From: DASQFI01 sp050264575
Lineage (GTDB): Bacteria > Acidobacteriota > Vicinamibacteria > Vicinamibacterales > SCN-69-37
Direction: 5' to 3'
NCBI GenBank assembly: GCA_050264575.1
Contig: JBLNGH010000105.1
Coordinates: 1-29,776 of the forward strand
Length of the DNA: 29,776 nt
Part shown: positions 15,782 through 26,607 of the stretch, piece after piece
Position numbering within the stretch: position 1 is the first letter of the stretch
How the letters are laid out: each line of letters begins with the position of its first letter
Program-made: the position numbers and the translations under genes
Notes under the pieces: generated by a model
What the model saw: the letters and a program-made list of their open reading frames with translations, nothing else
The model's database searches: none
Told to the model about the DNA's origin: nothing

Positions 15782-17797
15782 ATGCACACGCGGCGCGAGT
15801 TCATCCGGATCAGCGCGGCAGGCGCTGGCGGCCTGTACCTGACATCACCATTCGGTTCCGGGACTCGCCTGCTTGCACAGATTCCCGGTGGGACGCTGCC
15901 GCCCAGGATCATCCCGAAGTTCGTCGAGCCTCTTGTGATTCCGCCGGCGATGCCCCTGACGTGGTCGGACGTCGCGACCGATTACTTTCGCATCGGTGTC
16001 CGACAATTCCGTCAGCAGATTCTCCCGGCGTCGATGCCGCGCACGACTGTCTGGGGCTATGGCTCCGTCGACAATCCGACGACGTTTCATTACCCCTCAT
16101 TCACGATCGAAGCGACGGCTGGACGAGCGACACGTGTCACGTGGATCAACCAACTGATTGACGGTCGTGGGCAGTACTTGCCGCATTTGCTCGACGTCGA
16201 TCAAACGTTGCACTGGGCAAATCCGCCGGGCGGCATCCAAGGCCGCGATCGACGCGGCCGCGATGCTCAGCCTTACCGCGGACCCGTGCCCATCGTCACA
16301 CATCTTCACGGCGGCCACAGCGACGACGAGAGCGACGGGTTCGCTGAAGCGTGGTTCCTGCCGGACGCGGCCAATATTCCAGAAAGGTATGCAACGGAGG
16401 GGACCTGGTACGAACACTTCAGGCAGAAGTTCGCGGCCAAGTGGGGCGAATTGTGGGCGCCGGGCTCGGCGACGTTCCACTATCCGAACGATCAGCCCGC
16501 GGCGACCCTTTGGTACCACGATCACACGCTTGGGATGACGCGTCTCAATGTCTACGCGGGGCCCGCGGGTTTCTATCTGATTCGTGGCGACCGTCATGAC
16601 CTGCCGGCCGGGATTCTGCCTGGCCCCGCTCCGGCGATCGGGGATGCGCCCGGCACCTCGTACTACGAAATCCCGATCGCCATCCAGGACCGATCGTTCG
16701 ACGCCAACGGTTCACTCTTCTATCCCGACAGCCGTGCATTCTTCGAAGGCCTCACCTCAGGTCAGCTGCAGATTCCATTTATTCCGGAGAGTGGCTGCGG
16801 TGGCCTGAGCGATGTCTCTCCAATCTGGAACCCCGAGTTCTTCGGAAACACGATGGTGGTGAACGGCCGGACGTGGCCCTACCTGGACGTCGAACCGCGG
16901 CGATATCGATTTCGATTTCTCAACGGATGCAACGCCCGGTTCCTGATCCTCCAGCTCGATTGGCCTGACCTGTCGTTCTGGCAGATTGGCGCCGAAGGCG
17001 GCTTTCTCAATGCGCCGGTGAGGCGACGGCAGATGCTGCTCGCCCCGGCCGAACGCGCCGACGTCATCGTGGACTTCACGGACGTGCCCGTGGGAAGCCG
17101 GATCACCCTCAGCAATCTCGGTCCCGACGAGCCGTTCGGCGAGGGCGAGCCTGATATCGACTTCGAGCCGGCCGACCGAGAATCTACCGGGCTCGTGATG
17201 CAGTTCCGCGTCGTTCCTGCGGCCTCCGTCGATACCACCGTGCGGCCGGACTCGCTGATCCTGCCGGCTCGACAAGCGCTTTCCGCGGCGACTCTGACGC
17301 GCAACCTCTCGTTGAACGAAATGGAGTCGGCTACCGTCCGGATCATCTCCCGGGGCAACGGCCATGTGATTCAGGTCGACTGTGCGCGGCCGGATGCGGT
17401 CCCGTTCGGTCCCACCATGGCCCTCCTCGGGGGCTTGAATCCTGACGGGACCGGCAAACCCAGTGAGTGGCAGGATGCGATCACGGAGAATCCAGCAGTT
17501 GGCGCGACCGAGATATGGGCCATCCACAACTTCACGCAGGACGCGCACCCGATTCACATTCATGAAGTGATGTTCGAAGTGATCGGCCGACAAACGATGG
17601 CGACCGGCGCCAGCAGGCCTTCGGAGGCGTGGGAAACCGGGCTGAAGGACACGGTGATCGCGCTGCCGGGAGAGATCGTCCGTGTGAAGGCCACATTTGA
17701 TCGCCCTGGCCTCTACGTGTGGCATTGCCACATCGTCGAACACGAGGACAACGAGATGATGCGTCCCTACGTTGTGGGTCCGCTGCAAATTCCATAA
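15782..17797 (+). CDS. Tat-exported multicopper oxidase (CotA/laccase-like)
   Basis: The protein has 671 residues. The Tat signal TRREFIRISAAGAGG lies at the start. All four copper-ligand clusters are present: HLHGGH (H174, H176), WYHDHT (H246, H248), HPIHIH (H589, H592, H594) and HCHIVEHEDNEM (H648, C649, H650, H654, M659). C649 with H589, H654 and M659 would form the type 1 site and the others the trinuclear cluster. Such enzymes oxidise phenols, bilirubin-like compounds or metal ions and reduce oxygen to water in the periplasm or outside. The frame is open from 15629, but ATG 15782 is chosen because the twin-arginine signal starts there. Length and spacing resemble CotA-type enzymes more than CueO. 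The exporter gene follows. Confidence 0.93.
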   Translation: MHTRREFIRISAAGAGGLYLTSPFGSGTRLLAQIPGGTLPPRIIPKFVEPLVIPPAMPLTWSDVATDYFRIGVRQFRQQILPASMPRTTVWGYGSVDNPTTFHYPSFTIEATAGRATRVTWINQLIDGRGQYLPHLLDVDQTLHWANPPGGIQGRDRRGRDAQPYRGPVPIVTHLHGGHSDDESDGFAEAWFLPDAANIPERYATEGTWYEHFRQKFAAKWGELWAPGSATFHYPNDQPAATLWYHDHTLGMTRLNVYAGPAGFYLIRGDRHDLPAGILPGPAPAIGDAPGTSYYEIPIAIQDRSFDANGSLFYPDSRAFFEGLTSGQLQIPFIPESGCGGLSDVSPIWNPEFFGNTMVVNGRTWPYLDVEPRRYRFRFLNGCNARFLILQLDWPDLSFWQIGAEGGFLNAPVRRRQMLLAPAERADVIVDFTDVPVGSRITLSNLGPDEPFGEGEPDIDFEPADRESTGLVMQFRVVPAASVDTTVRPDSLILPARQALSAATLTRNLSLNEMESATVRIISRGNGHVIQVDCARPDAVPFGPTMALLGGLNPDGTGKPSEWQDAITENPAVGATEIWAIHNFTQDAHPIHIHEVMFEVIGRQTMATGASRPSEAWETGLKDTVIALPGEIVRVKATFDRPGLYVWHCHIVEHEDNEMMRPYVVGPLQIP

Positions 17798-17824
17798 AGA
17801 CACGCCTTGATCGGATCGACACGG

Positions 17825-17830
17825 TACAAT
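17825..17830 (+). promoter_or_regulatory. Putative -10 box before the exporter gene
   Basis: TACAAT stands in the 88-nt gap after the oxidase gene, about 55 nt before the proposed CTG start. No -35 box at normal spacing is convincing; a TTGATC upstream is only 12 nt away. Confidence 0.3.
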
Positions 17831-17885
17831 GTGCCGCGGCTAATCCTCTCGCGGTCGTGTTGAACTGGACATCCGGACTCGGGCG

Positions 17886-19286
17886 CTGAACCCCCCATCC
17901 TTTCGTCCGCTGCTGTGGCTCGTCGGGGTCGCCGTGTTCATGCAGACGCTGGACACGACGATCGTGAACACGGCGCTGCCGTCGATGGCCGTGAGCCTCG
18001 GCGAATCGCCGCTGCGCATGCAGGCCGTCGTCATCTCGTACGCGTTGACGCTGGCGATGCTCATTCCCGCGTCGGGCTGGCTGTCGGATCGCGTCGGGAC
18101 TCGCCGCGTGTTCGTCGCCGCCGTCGTGGTGTTTACGACCGGGTCGCTGGCGTGCGCGATGTCGCGTCAGCTCAGGTGGCTCGTGGCCGCGCGCGTGCTG
18201 CAGGGGGTCGGCGGCGCGATGCTGCTGCCGGTCGGACGGCTGGCGGTGCTGCGCGCGCTGCCGCGCGAGGAATTCTTGCCGGCGATGAGCTTCGTCACGG
18301 TGCCCGGCCTCGTCGGTCCGCTCGTCGGCCCGACGCTTGGCGGGTGGCTGGTGCAGACCGCCTCGTGGCACTGGATCTTCCTCATCAACGTCCCGCTCGG
18401 CATCGTCGGCGGCCTCGCCGCGATGCGGCTGATGCCGGATCTGCGCGCCCCGGTCTCGCGGTTCGATCTGCTCGGATACCTGCTGCTCGCCTTCGGCATG
18501 GTGGCCGTGTCGTTCTCGCTCAACGTGCTCTCCGAACGGCCGCAGTACGGCGTCGGCCTGGTGCTCCTCGTCTTCGGTCTCGCGGCGCTGGTCGCGTACT
18601 GGCTTCACGCCGCGCGCGCTGACCGGCCGCTGTTTCCGCTGGCCTTGTTCAAGGTGCACAGCTTCAGCGTCGGCATTCTCGGCAATCTGTTCTCGCGGGT
18701 CGGGAGCGGCGGTATGCCGTACCTCATTCCGCTCCTGCTGCAAGTGGGGCTCGGCTATTCGCCGATGCACGCGGGCATGATGATGATTCCGGCCGCGGCT
18801 GCCGGCATTTTCTCGAAACGGATCGTCGTCCCGCTCGTGCAGCGGGTCGGCTACCGGCGCGTGCTGGTCGGCAACACGCTGCTCGTCGGCCTGGCGATGA
18901 TCAGCTTCGCGCTGGTGGCGCCGGGCCGGCCGATCTGGATGTACGCGCTGCAGTTCGCCGCCTTCGGGTGCGTCAACTCATTGCAATTCACGGCGATGAA
19001 CACGCTCGCGTTGAGCGACCTCGCCGGCGACCTCGCAAGCGGCGGCAACAGCCTCTTGTCGATGGTCATGATGCTGGCCATGAGCCTTGGCGTCGCGGTC
19101 GCGGCGGCGTTGCTCGCCGGGTTCGGCGGCACCGAGGCCGGCATTGGACACGGAACGCTCGGCGCGTTTCGCGGGAGCTTCGTGTGCGCCGGGCTGGTCA
19201 CGATGGCCTCGGCCGCGATTTTCGCGCAGCTCGAACCCACGAATCGCATTCCCGAAGCGACCGTCAAGGAAGCCTCTGCAGGCTGA
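17886..19286 (+). CDS. MFS drug exporter, DHA2 (EmrB/QacA) type
   Basis: The protein is about 466 residues and highly hydrophobic, with about 14 predicted helices. The family motif LDTTIVNTALPSMA is in helix 1, motif A GWLSDRVGTRRVF follows helix 2, and GPTLGGWLV (motif C region) is in helix 5. DHA2 carriers export drugs or other hydrophobic compounds using the proton gradient. The start is unclear. A TAA at 17841 bounds the frame, and no ATG, GTG or TTG lies between it and GTG 17934, which would cut helix 1 in two. CTG 17886 gives MNPPSFRPLLWLVG, the sort of start seen in relatives, so it is proposed here. No EmrA-type partner is adjacent. Confidence 0.85.
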   Translation: MNPPSFRPLLWLVGVAVFMQTLDTTIVNTALPSMAVSLGESPLRMQAVVISYALTLAMLIPASGWLSDRVGTRRVFVAAVVVFTTGSLACAMSRQLRWLVAARVLQGVGGAMLLPVGRLAVLRALPREEFLPAMSFVTVPGLVGPLVGPTLGGWLVQTASWHWIFLINVPLGIVGGLAAMRLMPDLRAPVSRFDLLGYLLLAFGMVAVSFSLNVLSERPQYGVGLVLLVFGLAALVAYWLHAARADRPLFPLALFKVHSFSVGILGNLFSRVGSGGMPYLIPLLLQVGLGYSPMHAGMMMIPAAAAGIFSKRIVVPLVQRVGYRRVLVGNTLLVGLAMISFALVAPGRPIWMYALQFAAFGCVNSLQFTAMNTLALSDLAGDLASGGNSLLSMVMMLAMSLGVAVAAALLAGFGGTEAGIGHGTLGAFRGSFVCAGLVTMASAAIFAQLEPTNRIPEATVKEASAG

Positions 19287-19330
19287 CGCCGCGATCCACT
19301 ACATTACTGACGTCACATGAGGCCACGGCC

Positions 19331-22066
<2,736 letters not shown>

Positions 22067-22071
22067 CGCCG

Positions 22072-23049
22072 CTACTCCGGACACCTGAACTGATGATTGA
22101 GGTACACCTCGACCTTATCCCGCGCGATCGCGTCCAGCAGATTCGCGACAGCTACCAGGTGCCGCAGTCGAAGCGCCGCCAACTCGCCCAGCAGTTGAGG
22201 CGAGGCGGGGATGTTTGCGAGGTACTGATCGCCGTTCGGGAACGCCAGCCAGTCGTTCTCAGGAAATGCGATCCCTGCTTGCGCGGTCGTCGGCGTTCCG
22301 TTGCTCTTGAGCGGTGAGTACGTCGCTCGCGGATCGTCGGACGCTGCGGCAAAGAGACCGGAGATAAAGCGGTTCTTGCTCACGGCCGGCTGGAGGAACA
22401 GCATCGAATTGTTCGTCAGGGACGTGCCGAAGTTGATCTGGGTGAACCCGGCGAACGTGCCGCTGAACAGCGCGGGATCGATCGTACCCAGGTGCTCGAA
22501 GAAGGCGCCGGCCTGCTGGCCGGAGAGTGACCCGCTGAACGTCACGACCGCGTAGTCGAGCGCGAACGCGTACGCTTTCGCGTTGTCCGGACTGAAGTGC
22601 GCGGTGCCGCCCTGGCTCTGCACGTAGCCGAGCGCGTTGCTCAGCACGTTGACGTCGGCCTGGCTCGCCGAATTGACGCCGACATCCCGAATCGTGAATA
22701 CGAACGACGGATTCGTCGTGCCCTCGAAGCCTCCGGCGGCGACGACGAACCGCGTGTTGGTTGGCGTGATCGTCGTGATGGCCCCGTTGGCGGTCAGCGC
22801 GTCGATCACATTGTCGACGGCGCCGCACTCGTTCAAGAGCCGTTGGCTCCACAGTTCGAGATTCGCGTAGCCAATGCCGCGGAGGCTGTTCAGGCTCGCC
22901 TGGCCAATCACATCCACGTTCGGGACCGGCTCGACCGAAATGTACGAGGTTGCCGAAACGGCTTCGGCGCCAATGGCGAAGATGCCGGCGATGAGCCAGC
23001 CCGTGAATAGACGAGTCAAGCGACCGTGTTTGGTGTGCGAGGTCCGCAT
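22072..23049 (-). CDS. Exported protein of unknown function
   Basis: The protein has 325 residues and is not recognised. The N-terminus has a basic region (RTSHTKHGRLTR) and a hydrophobic stretch LFTGWLIAGIFAIGAEAVSA, so it is a likely Sec substrate cut near residue 33. The mature part is rich in Asn, Ser, Thr, Gly and Ala, with aromatic strands such as YAVVTFSGSLSGQQAG and FAGFTQINFGTSLTNN. It has two cysteines, C75 and C323 at the extreme C-terminus (RCPE), which could pair. There is no PEP-CTERM or LPXTG anchor. ATG 23049 is preferred over the upstream ATG at 23118 because GGAG stands 8 nt before it and it gives the right signal. Its start is only 40 nt from the divergent GH43 start. Confidence 0.8.
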   Translation of the reverse strand: MRTSHTKHGRLTRLFTGWLIAGIFAIGAEAVSATSYISVEPVPNVDVIGQASLNSLRGIGYANLELWSQRLLNECGAVDNVIDALTANGAITTITPTNTRFVVAAGGFEGTTNPSFVFTIRDVGVNSASQADVNVLSNALGYVQSQGGTAHFSPDNAKAYAFALDYAVVTFSGSLSGQQAGAFFEHLGTIDPALFSGTFAGFTQINFGTSLTNNSMLFLQPAVSKNRFISGLFAAASDDPRATYSPLKSNGTPTTAQAGIAFPENDWLAFPNGDQYLANIPASPQLLGELAALRLRHLVAVANLLDAIARDKVEVYLNHQFRCPE

Positions 23050-23089
23050 GAAAGACGCTCCGCGTTGAACGGTAAAGGGGAGGCTGACG
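23050..23089. promoter_or_regulatory. Short divergent start region with two ribosome sites
   Basis: Only 40 nt separate the two divergent starts. GGAG (minus strand, complement of 23058-23061) serves the gene at 23049. GGGGAGG at 23077-23083, 6 nt before ATG 23090, serves the GH43 gene. There is no space for two separate promoters, so at least one must lie inside the opposite gene. Confidence 0.6.
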
Positions 23090-24097
23090 ATGTTACCTTG
23101 TTCTCGCGACAACGCCATGCGAAACGTGTTGTTGGTCTCGTGCCTGGCGCTGTGTTCGGCCAGCGTCGCGTCCCAATCCGCCCGGTCAGGAAATCCGATC
23201 CTGCCCGGCTGGTATGCGGACCCGGAAGCTCACGTGTTCGAAAACGAATACTGGATCTATCCGACGTACTCGGCTCCGTACGATCAGCAGGTCTTCCTGG
23301 ATGCGTTTTCCTCCGGGGATCTCATCACCTGGGAAAAGCATCCGCGCGTGCTGGAGACGGCAAACGTCCGGTGGGCCCGTCGTGCGGTGTGGGCGCCGTC
23401 AATTGTGCAGAAGGAGGGGTGGTACTACCTCTTCTTCGGCGCCAACGACATCCAGAACGATCAGCAGGTTGGCGGCATCGGCGTCGCCCGCGCGCGACAC
23501 CCGCAGGGACCGTTCGAGGACTTCCTCGGCAAGCCGCTGATCGATCGCTTTCACAACGGCGCGCAGCCGATCGACCAGTTCGTCTTCAAGGATCGCGACA
23601 ACTCGTACTACATCGTCTACGGCGGCTGGCGCCACTGCAACATCGCGAAGCTGAACGACGACTTCACCGGATTCGTCCCGTTCGCGGACGGCACGACGTT
23701 CAAGGAGATCACGCCGCAGGGTTACGTCGAAGGCGCGTTCATGCTGCTCAAGGACGGCAAGTATTACTTCATGTGGTCGGAGGGCGGCTGGACCGGGCCG
23801 AATTACGCGGTCGCGTACGCCGTCGGCAGTTCACCCACCGGTCCCTTCGAGCGCGTGGGCAAGATCCTGCAGCAGGATCCCGCGGTGGCAACCGGCGCCG
23901 GCCATCATTCCGTGCTGCAGGGACCGACGTCAGGCAAGTGGTACATCGTCTATCACCGCCGGCCGCTGGGTGAGACCGATCGAAATCACCGCGTCGTCTG
24001 CATCGACGAGCTGCGATTCGACGAGAAGGGGTTCATCGTTCCGGTCGTGATCACGAAAGAGGGGGTTGCGGCGGACCCTCTGCGGGGTGGCGGCTAG
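23090..24097 (+). CDS. Exported glycoside hydrolase family 43-like enzyme
   Basis: The protein has 335 residues. A signal peptide (MRNVLLVSCLALCSASVAS after a short leader) precedes a five-bladed GH43-type propeller. The expected catalytic trio can be placed: general base D44 in GWYADPEAHVF, the pKa-tuning D162 in QPIDQFVFKD and general acid E214 in GYVEGAFML. GGHH-type residues near the end (GAGHHSVL) and WYIVYHRR are also typical. Activities in this family include beta-xylosidase and alpha-L-arabinofuranosidase, so it probably trims plant hemicellulose outside the cytoplasm. GGGGAGG fixes the start at 23090 rather than at ATG 23117. No transporter or other polysaccharide gene is adjacent. 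Confidence 0.9.
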   Translation: MLPCSRDNAMRNVLLVSCLALCSASVASQSARSGNPILPGWYADPEAHVFENEYWIYPTYSAPYDQQVFLDAFSSGDLITWEKHPRVLETANVRWARRAVWAPSIVQKEGWYYLFFGANDIQNDQQVGGIGVARARHPQGPFEDFLGKPLIDRFHNGAQPIDQFVFKDRDNSYYIVYGGWRHCNIAKLNDDFTGFVPFADGTTFKEITPQGYVEGAFMLLKDGKYYFMWSEGGWTGPNYAVAYAVGSSPTGPFERVGKILQQDPAVATGAGHHSVLQGPTSGKWYIVYHRRPLGETDRNHRVVCIDELRFDEKGFIVPVVITKEGVAADPLRGGG

Positions 24098-24132
24098 CGC
24101 GTCTCGAAAACAAGTTCCGCCTCGCTCGCGCG

Positions 24133-24138
24133 TACAAT
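24133..24138 (+). promoter_or_regulatory. Putative -10 box before the second permease
   Basis: TACAAT ends 6 nt before the ATG at 24145, so transcription would begin almost at the start codon (leaderless). No Shine-Dalgarno sequence is seen. No TAGACNGTCTA operator, as found before padR, is present here. Confidence 0.4.
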
Positions 24139-24144
24139 CCGGGC

Positions 24145-26607
24145 ATGCGCGATCTCCGCTACGCCCTCCGCTTTCTCTGGGCCCACAAGCGATTCACCGC
24201 CGCCGCGGTGCTGACGCTGGCCATCGGGCTCGGCGCGAATACGGCGTTGTACGGACTGCTGAACACGGCGTTCCGGCCGCTCGACCTGCCTCATCCGGAA
24301 CAGATCGTGACCATTGCCGCCGAGACGAAGGGCGATGAGACCGGCGGATTCCAGTACTCGTTCTCACTCGAGGCGCTGAAGGATTTTCAGGAGCGCGCCG
24401 AGCCGTTCAGCGACGTGGTCGGCATCATGGCGCGCATTGGCGGCCTGTCGAGCCGGGGGCAGGCGTTCCAATTCTGGTTTCTGGCCGTGAGCGACAACTT
24501 CTTCTCCGGCCTCGGCGTCACGCCGGCGGCCGGGAAATTGTTCACCGGCCCATCGGGATCGCCGGTTCATGTCGTCCTCGGACACACGTTCTGGATGAAG
24601 ACGTTCGGCGGCGATCCTGATGCGATCGGCCGCACCGTCCGGATCGACGGGATGCCGGCGGTCATCACCGGGGTGGTGCCCAGGTCGTTCAACGGACCCA
24701 TCATGGGTGTCGAGATCGACGGCTACCTCACGCTCGATGACCTCGGCGTGATCACGCCGGACGTCAAGCGGTGGCTGTACCACAATCGCAAGGCCAGACC
24801 TCTGCAGCTCTTCGGACGATTGAAGCCCGGCGTGCGCATCAGCGAAGCGCAGGCGGCGATGAACGTGTTGATGACGACCCTCGAGACAGAACATCCGGAG
24901 AGCGATCAAGGTATTGCCGCGCTCGTGATTCCCGAACCCATCGCGCGCCCGATGCCGATGCGCGCGGTCAGAGAGGCGATTCCGCTCGTCCGGTTCTTCG
25001 GTCTGGCGATTGCCGGACTCGTCCTTCTGCTCGCCTGCATGAACGTCGCGAACCTGCTGCTGGTCCGCGCCACGGTCCGCCAGCGTGAGATGGCCGTGCG
25101 TGCCGCACTGGGCGCGACCCGAGGACAGCTCGTGCGGCAGATGATCACCGAGGGCCTGGTGCTCTCGGCGCTCGGTGGAGTGGCGGGTTATGTGCTGGGC
25201 CAGTGGGTCAGTTCTGCGTACATCTCCCGCCTCGATCTCGGCGCCGATTTGCCGCTTCGATTCGACGTGACTTTCGATCTGAACGTCTTTCTTTTCTCGG
25301 TCGGCGCCGCCGTCGCGACCGGCGTCGCGATTGGCCTCTGGCCGGCCTGGCGCGCGTCGCGGGCCGATGCCCGCGCGGCGCTGCACGACGGCGGTAAGAG
25401 CCATTCGGATGGCGTCGACCGGCAGCGGTTGCGCCGTGTGCTGGTGATCGGTCAAATCTCCGGGGCCCTTGCGTTGCTCGTCGTCGCGGGGCTCTTCGTC
25501 CGGACGCTGACGGCCGCCCAGGACATCGATCTGGGCTTCGACGCCCGGCATCTCATCACCGCCAGGCTCGATCCGAGACAGATCGGCTACGACGAGGACC
25601 GGACGAACGAGTTCTACAAGGAGCTTCAGCGGCGCGTGGCGGCGTGGCCCGACGTCGCGGCCGTTGCGGTCGCGTTCACCACGCCGATGAGCTATCTCCT
25701 TGCCGGCGGCGCGATCTACATCGAGGGTCAGCCGGTCGCCGCGGGGAGCCAGCCGCCCGCATCGTTCATCAATCATGTCGGGCACAACTACTTCGAGACG
25801 ATGGGGATCCCGATCGTGCGAGGCCGCGCGTTCGTGGAAGACGACGAGCAGTATCGATCGAACAACCGCAAGGTGGCCATCGTCAATCAGTCGATGGCGG
25901 AGAAGTACTGGCCCGGTCAGGATCCGATCGGCAAGCGGCTGCAGATCTTCAACGTCACGGACCCGATGATCGAGGTCGTCGGCGTCGCGAAAGACAGCAA
26001 GTACGTGCTCGTGTTCGAGGCGGCGCGGCCGTATTTGTATCTTCCTCTCGTCCGGGACGGATCGTTGCGAACGTTGCACGTCCGCACGGCAGGCGACCCG
26101 GCGGCGCTCGCGCCGCGCCTCGAGCGTGAAATCAAGGCTCTGGCACCGGACCTTCCGATTGCCGATCTGCGAACCATGACGCAGTCGCTCGAAGGCATTT
26201 TCGGCTTTCTGATTTTTCGCCTCGGCGCCATCCAGGCCGGCGGCATGGGGCTGCTCGGCCTCATCCTGGCGATCCTGGGCGTCTACGGCGTCGTGTCGTT
26301 CGGCGCCAGCTTACGCACGCGCGAGATCGGCATTCGCATCGCGCTCGGCGCGCGGCCGGGAGACGTGCTCCGGCTCATCGTCGGCCAGGGCGTGCAGCTC
26401 GTGGTCATCGGGATTCTGGTGGGGCTGGTCGTCTCGGCCGGCATGAGCCGCATCCTGTCGCGATTTTTGCCGCTGGTCGATGCGACCGACTGGATCACGT
26501 TCGGGATCGTCGCGGCGGGGCTGGGGACACTCGCGCTCGTCGCCTGCTACCTGCCCGCCCGGCGCGCAACGCGGGTGCCGGTGATGACGGCGCTGCGTTA
26601 TGAATGA
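24145..26607 (+). CDS. ADOP-type ABC permease without prefix domain
   Basis: The 820-residue MacB/FtsX-like duplicated permease starts directly with MRDLRYALRFLWAHKRF and helix 1 (about 17-40). It lacks the 75-residue prefix domain seen in the protein at 10211. The first FtsX block is at about 277-400 (LLLACMNVANLLLVRATVRQ, REMAVRAALGATRGQL). The second periplasmic core follows, and the last FtsX block at about 694-820 ends in RVPVMTALRYE, the usual family ending. No ATPase or PadR gene is nearby, so its energy source and control are unknown. Its last 8 bases overlap the annotated amidase start, and the 27-bp inverted repeat begins 2 nt after its stop. Confidence 0.92.
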   Translation: MRDLRYALRFLWAHKRFTAAAVLTLAIGLGANTALYGLLNTAFRPLDLPHPEQIVTIAAETKGDETGGFQYSFSLEALKDFQERAEPFSDVVGIMARIGGLSSRGQAFQFWFLAVSDNFFSGLGVTPAAGKLFTGPSGSPVHVVLGHTFWMKTFGGDPDAIGRTVRIDGMPAVITGVVPRSFNGPIMGVEIDGYLTLDDLGVITPDVKRWLYHNRKARPLQLFGRLKPGVRISEAQAAMNVLMTTLETEHPESDQGIAALVIPEPIARPMPMRAVREAIPLVRFFGLAIAGLVLLLACMNVANLLLVRATVRQREMAVRAALGATRGQLVRQMITEGLVLSALGGVAGYVLGQWVSSAYISRLDLGADLPLRFDVTFDLNVFLFSVGAAVATGVAIGLWPAWRASRADARAALHDGGKSHSDGVDRQRLRRVLVIGQISGALALLVVAGLFVRTLTAAQDIDLGFDARHLITARLDPRQIGYDEDRTNEFYKELQRRVAAWPDVAAVAVAFTTPMSYLLAGGAIYIEGQPVAAGSQPPASFINHVGHNYFETMGIPIVRGRAFVEDDEQYRSNNRKVAIVNQSMAEKYWPGQDPIGKRLQIFNVTDPMIEVVGVAKDSKYVLVFEAARPYLYLPLVRDGSLRTLHVRTAGDPAALAPRLEREIKALAPDLPIADLRTMTQSLEGIFGFLIFRLGAIQAGGMGLLGLILAILGVYGVVSFGASLRTREIGIRIALGARPGDVLRLIVGQGVQLVVIGILVGLVVSAGMSRILSRFLPLVDATDWITFGIVAAGLGTLALVACYLPARRATRVPVMTALRYE

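Noticed and set aside
17532..18770. Minus-strand open frame of 412 codons across the oxidase and exporter genes
   Set aside because: It spans two real genes and their gap and is extremely Arg/His/Glu-rich. No domain is visible.
24364..26079. Minus-strand open frame of 571 codons opposite the second permease
   Set aside because: It is an Arg/Asp/His-rich shadow with no start signals, lying over a convincing permease gene.
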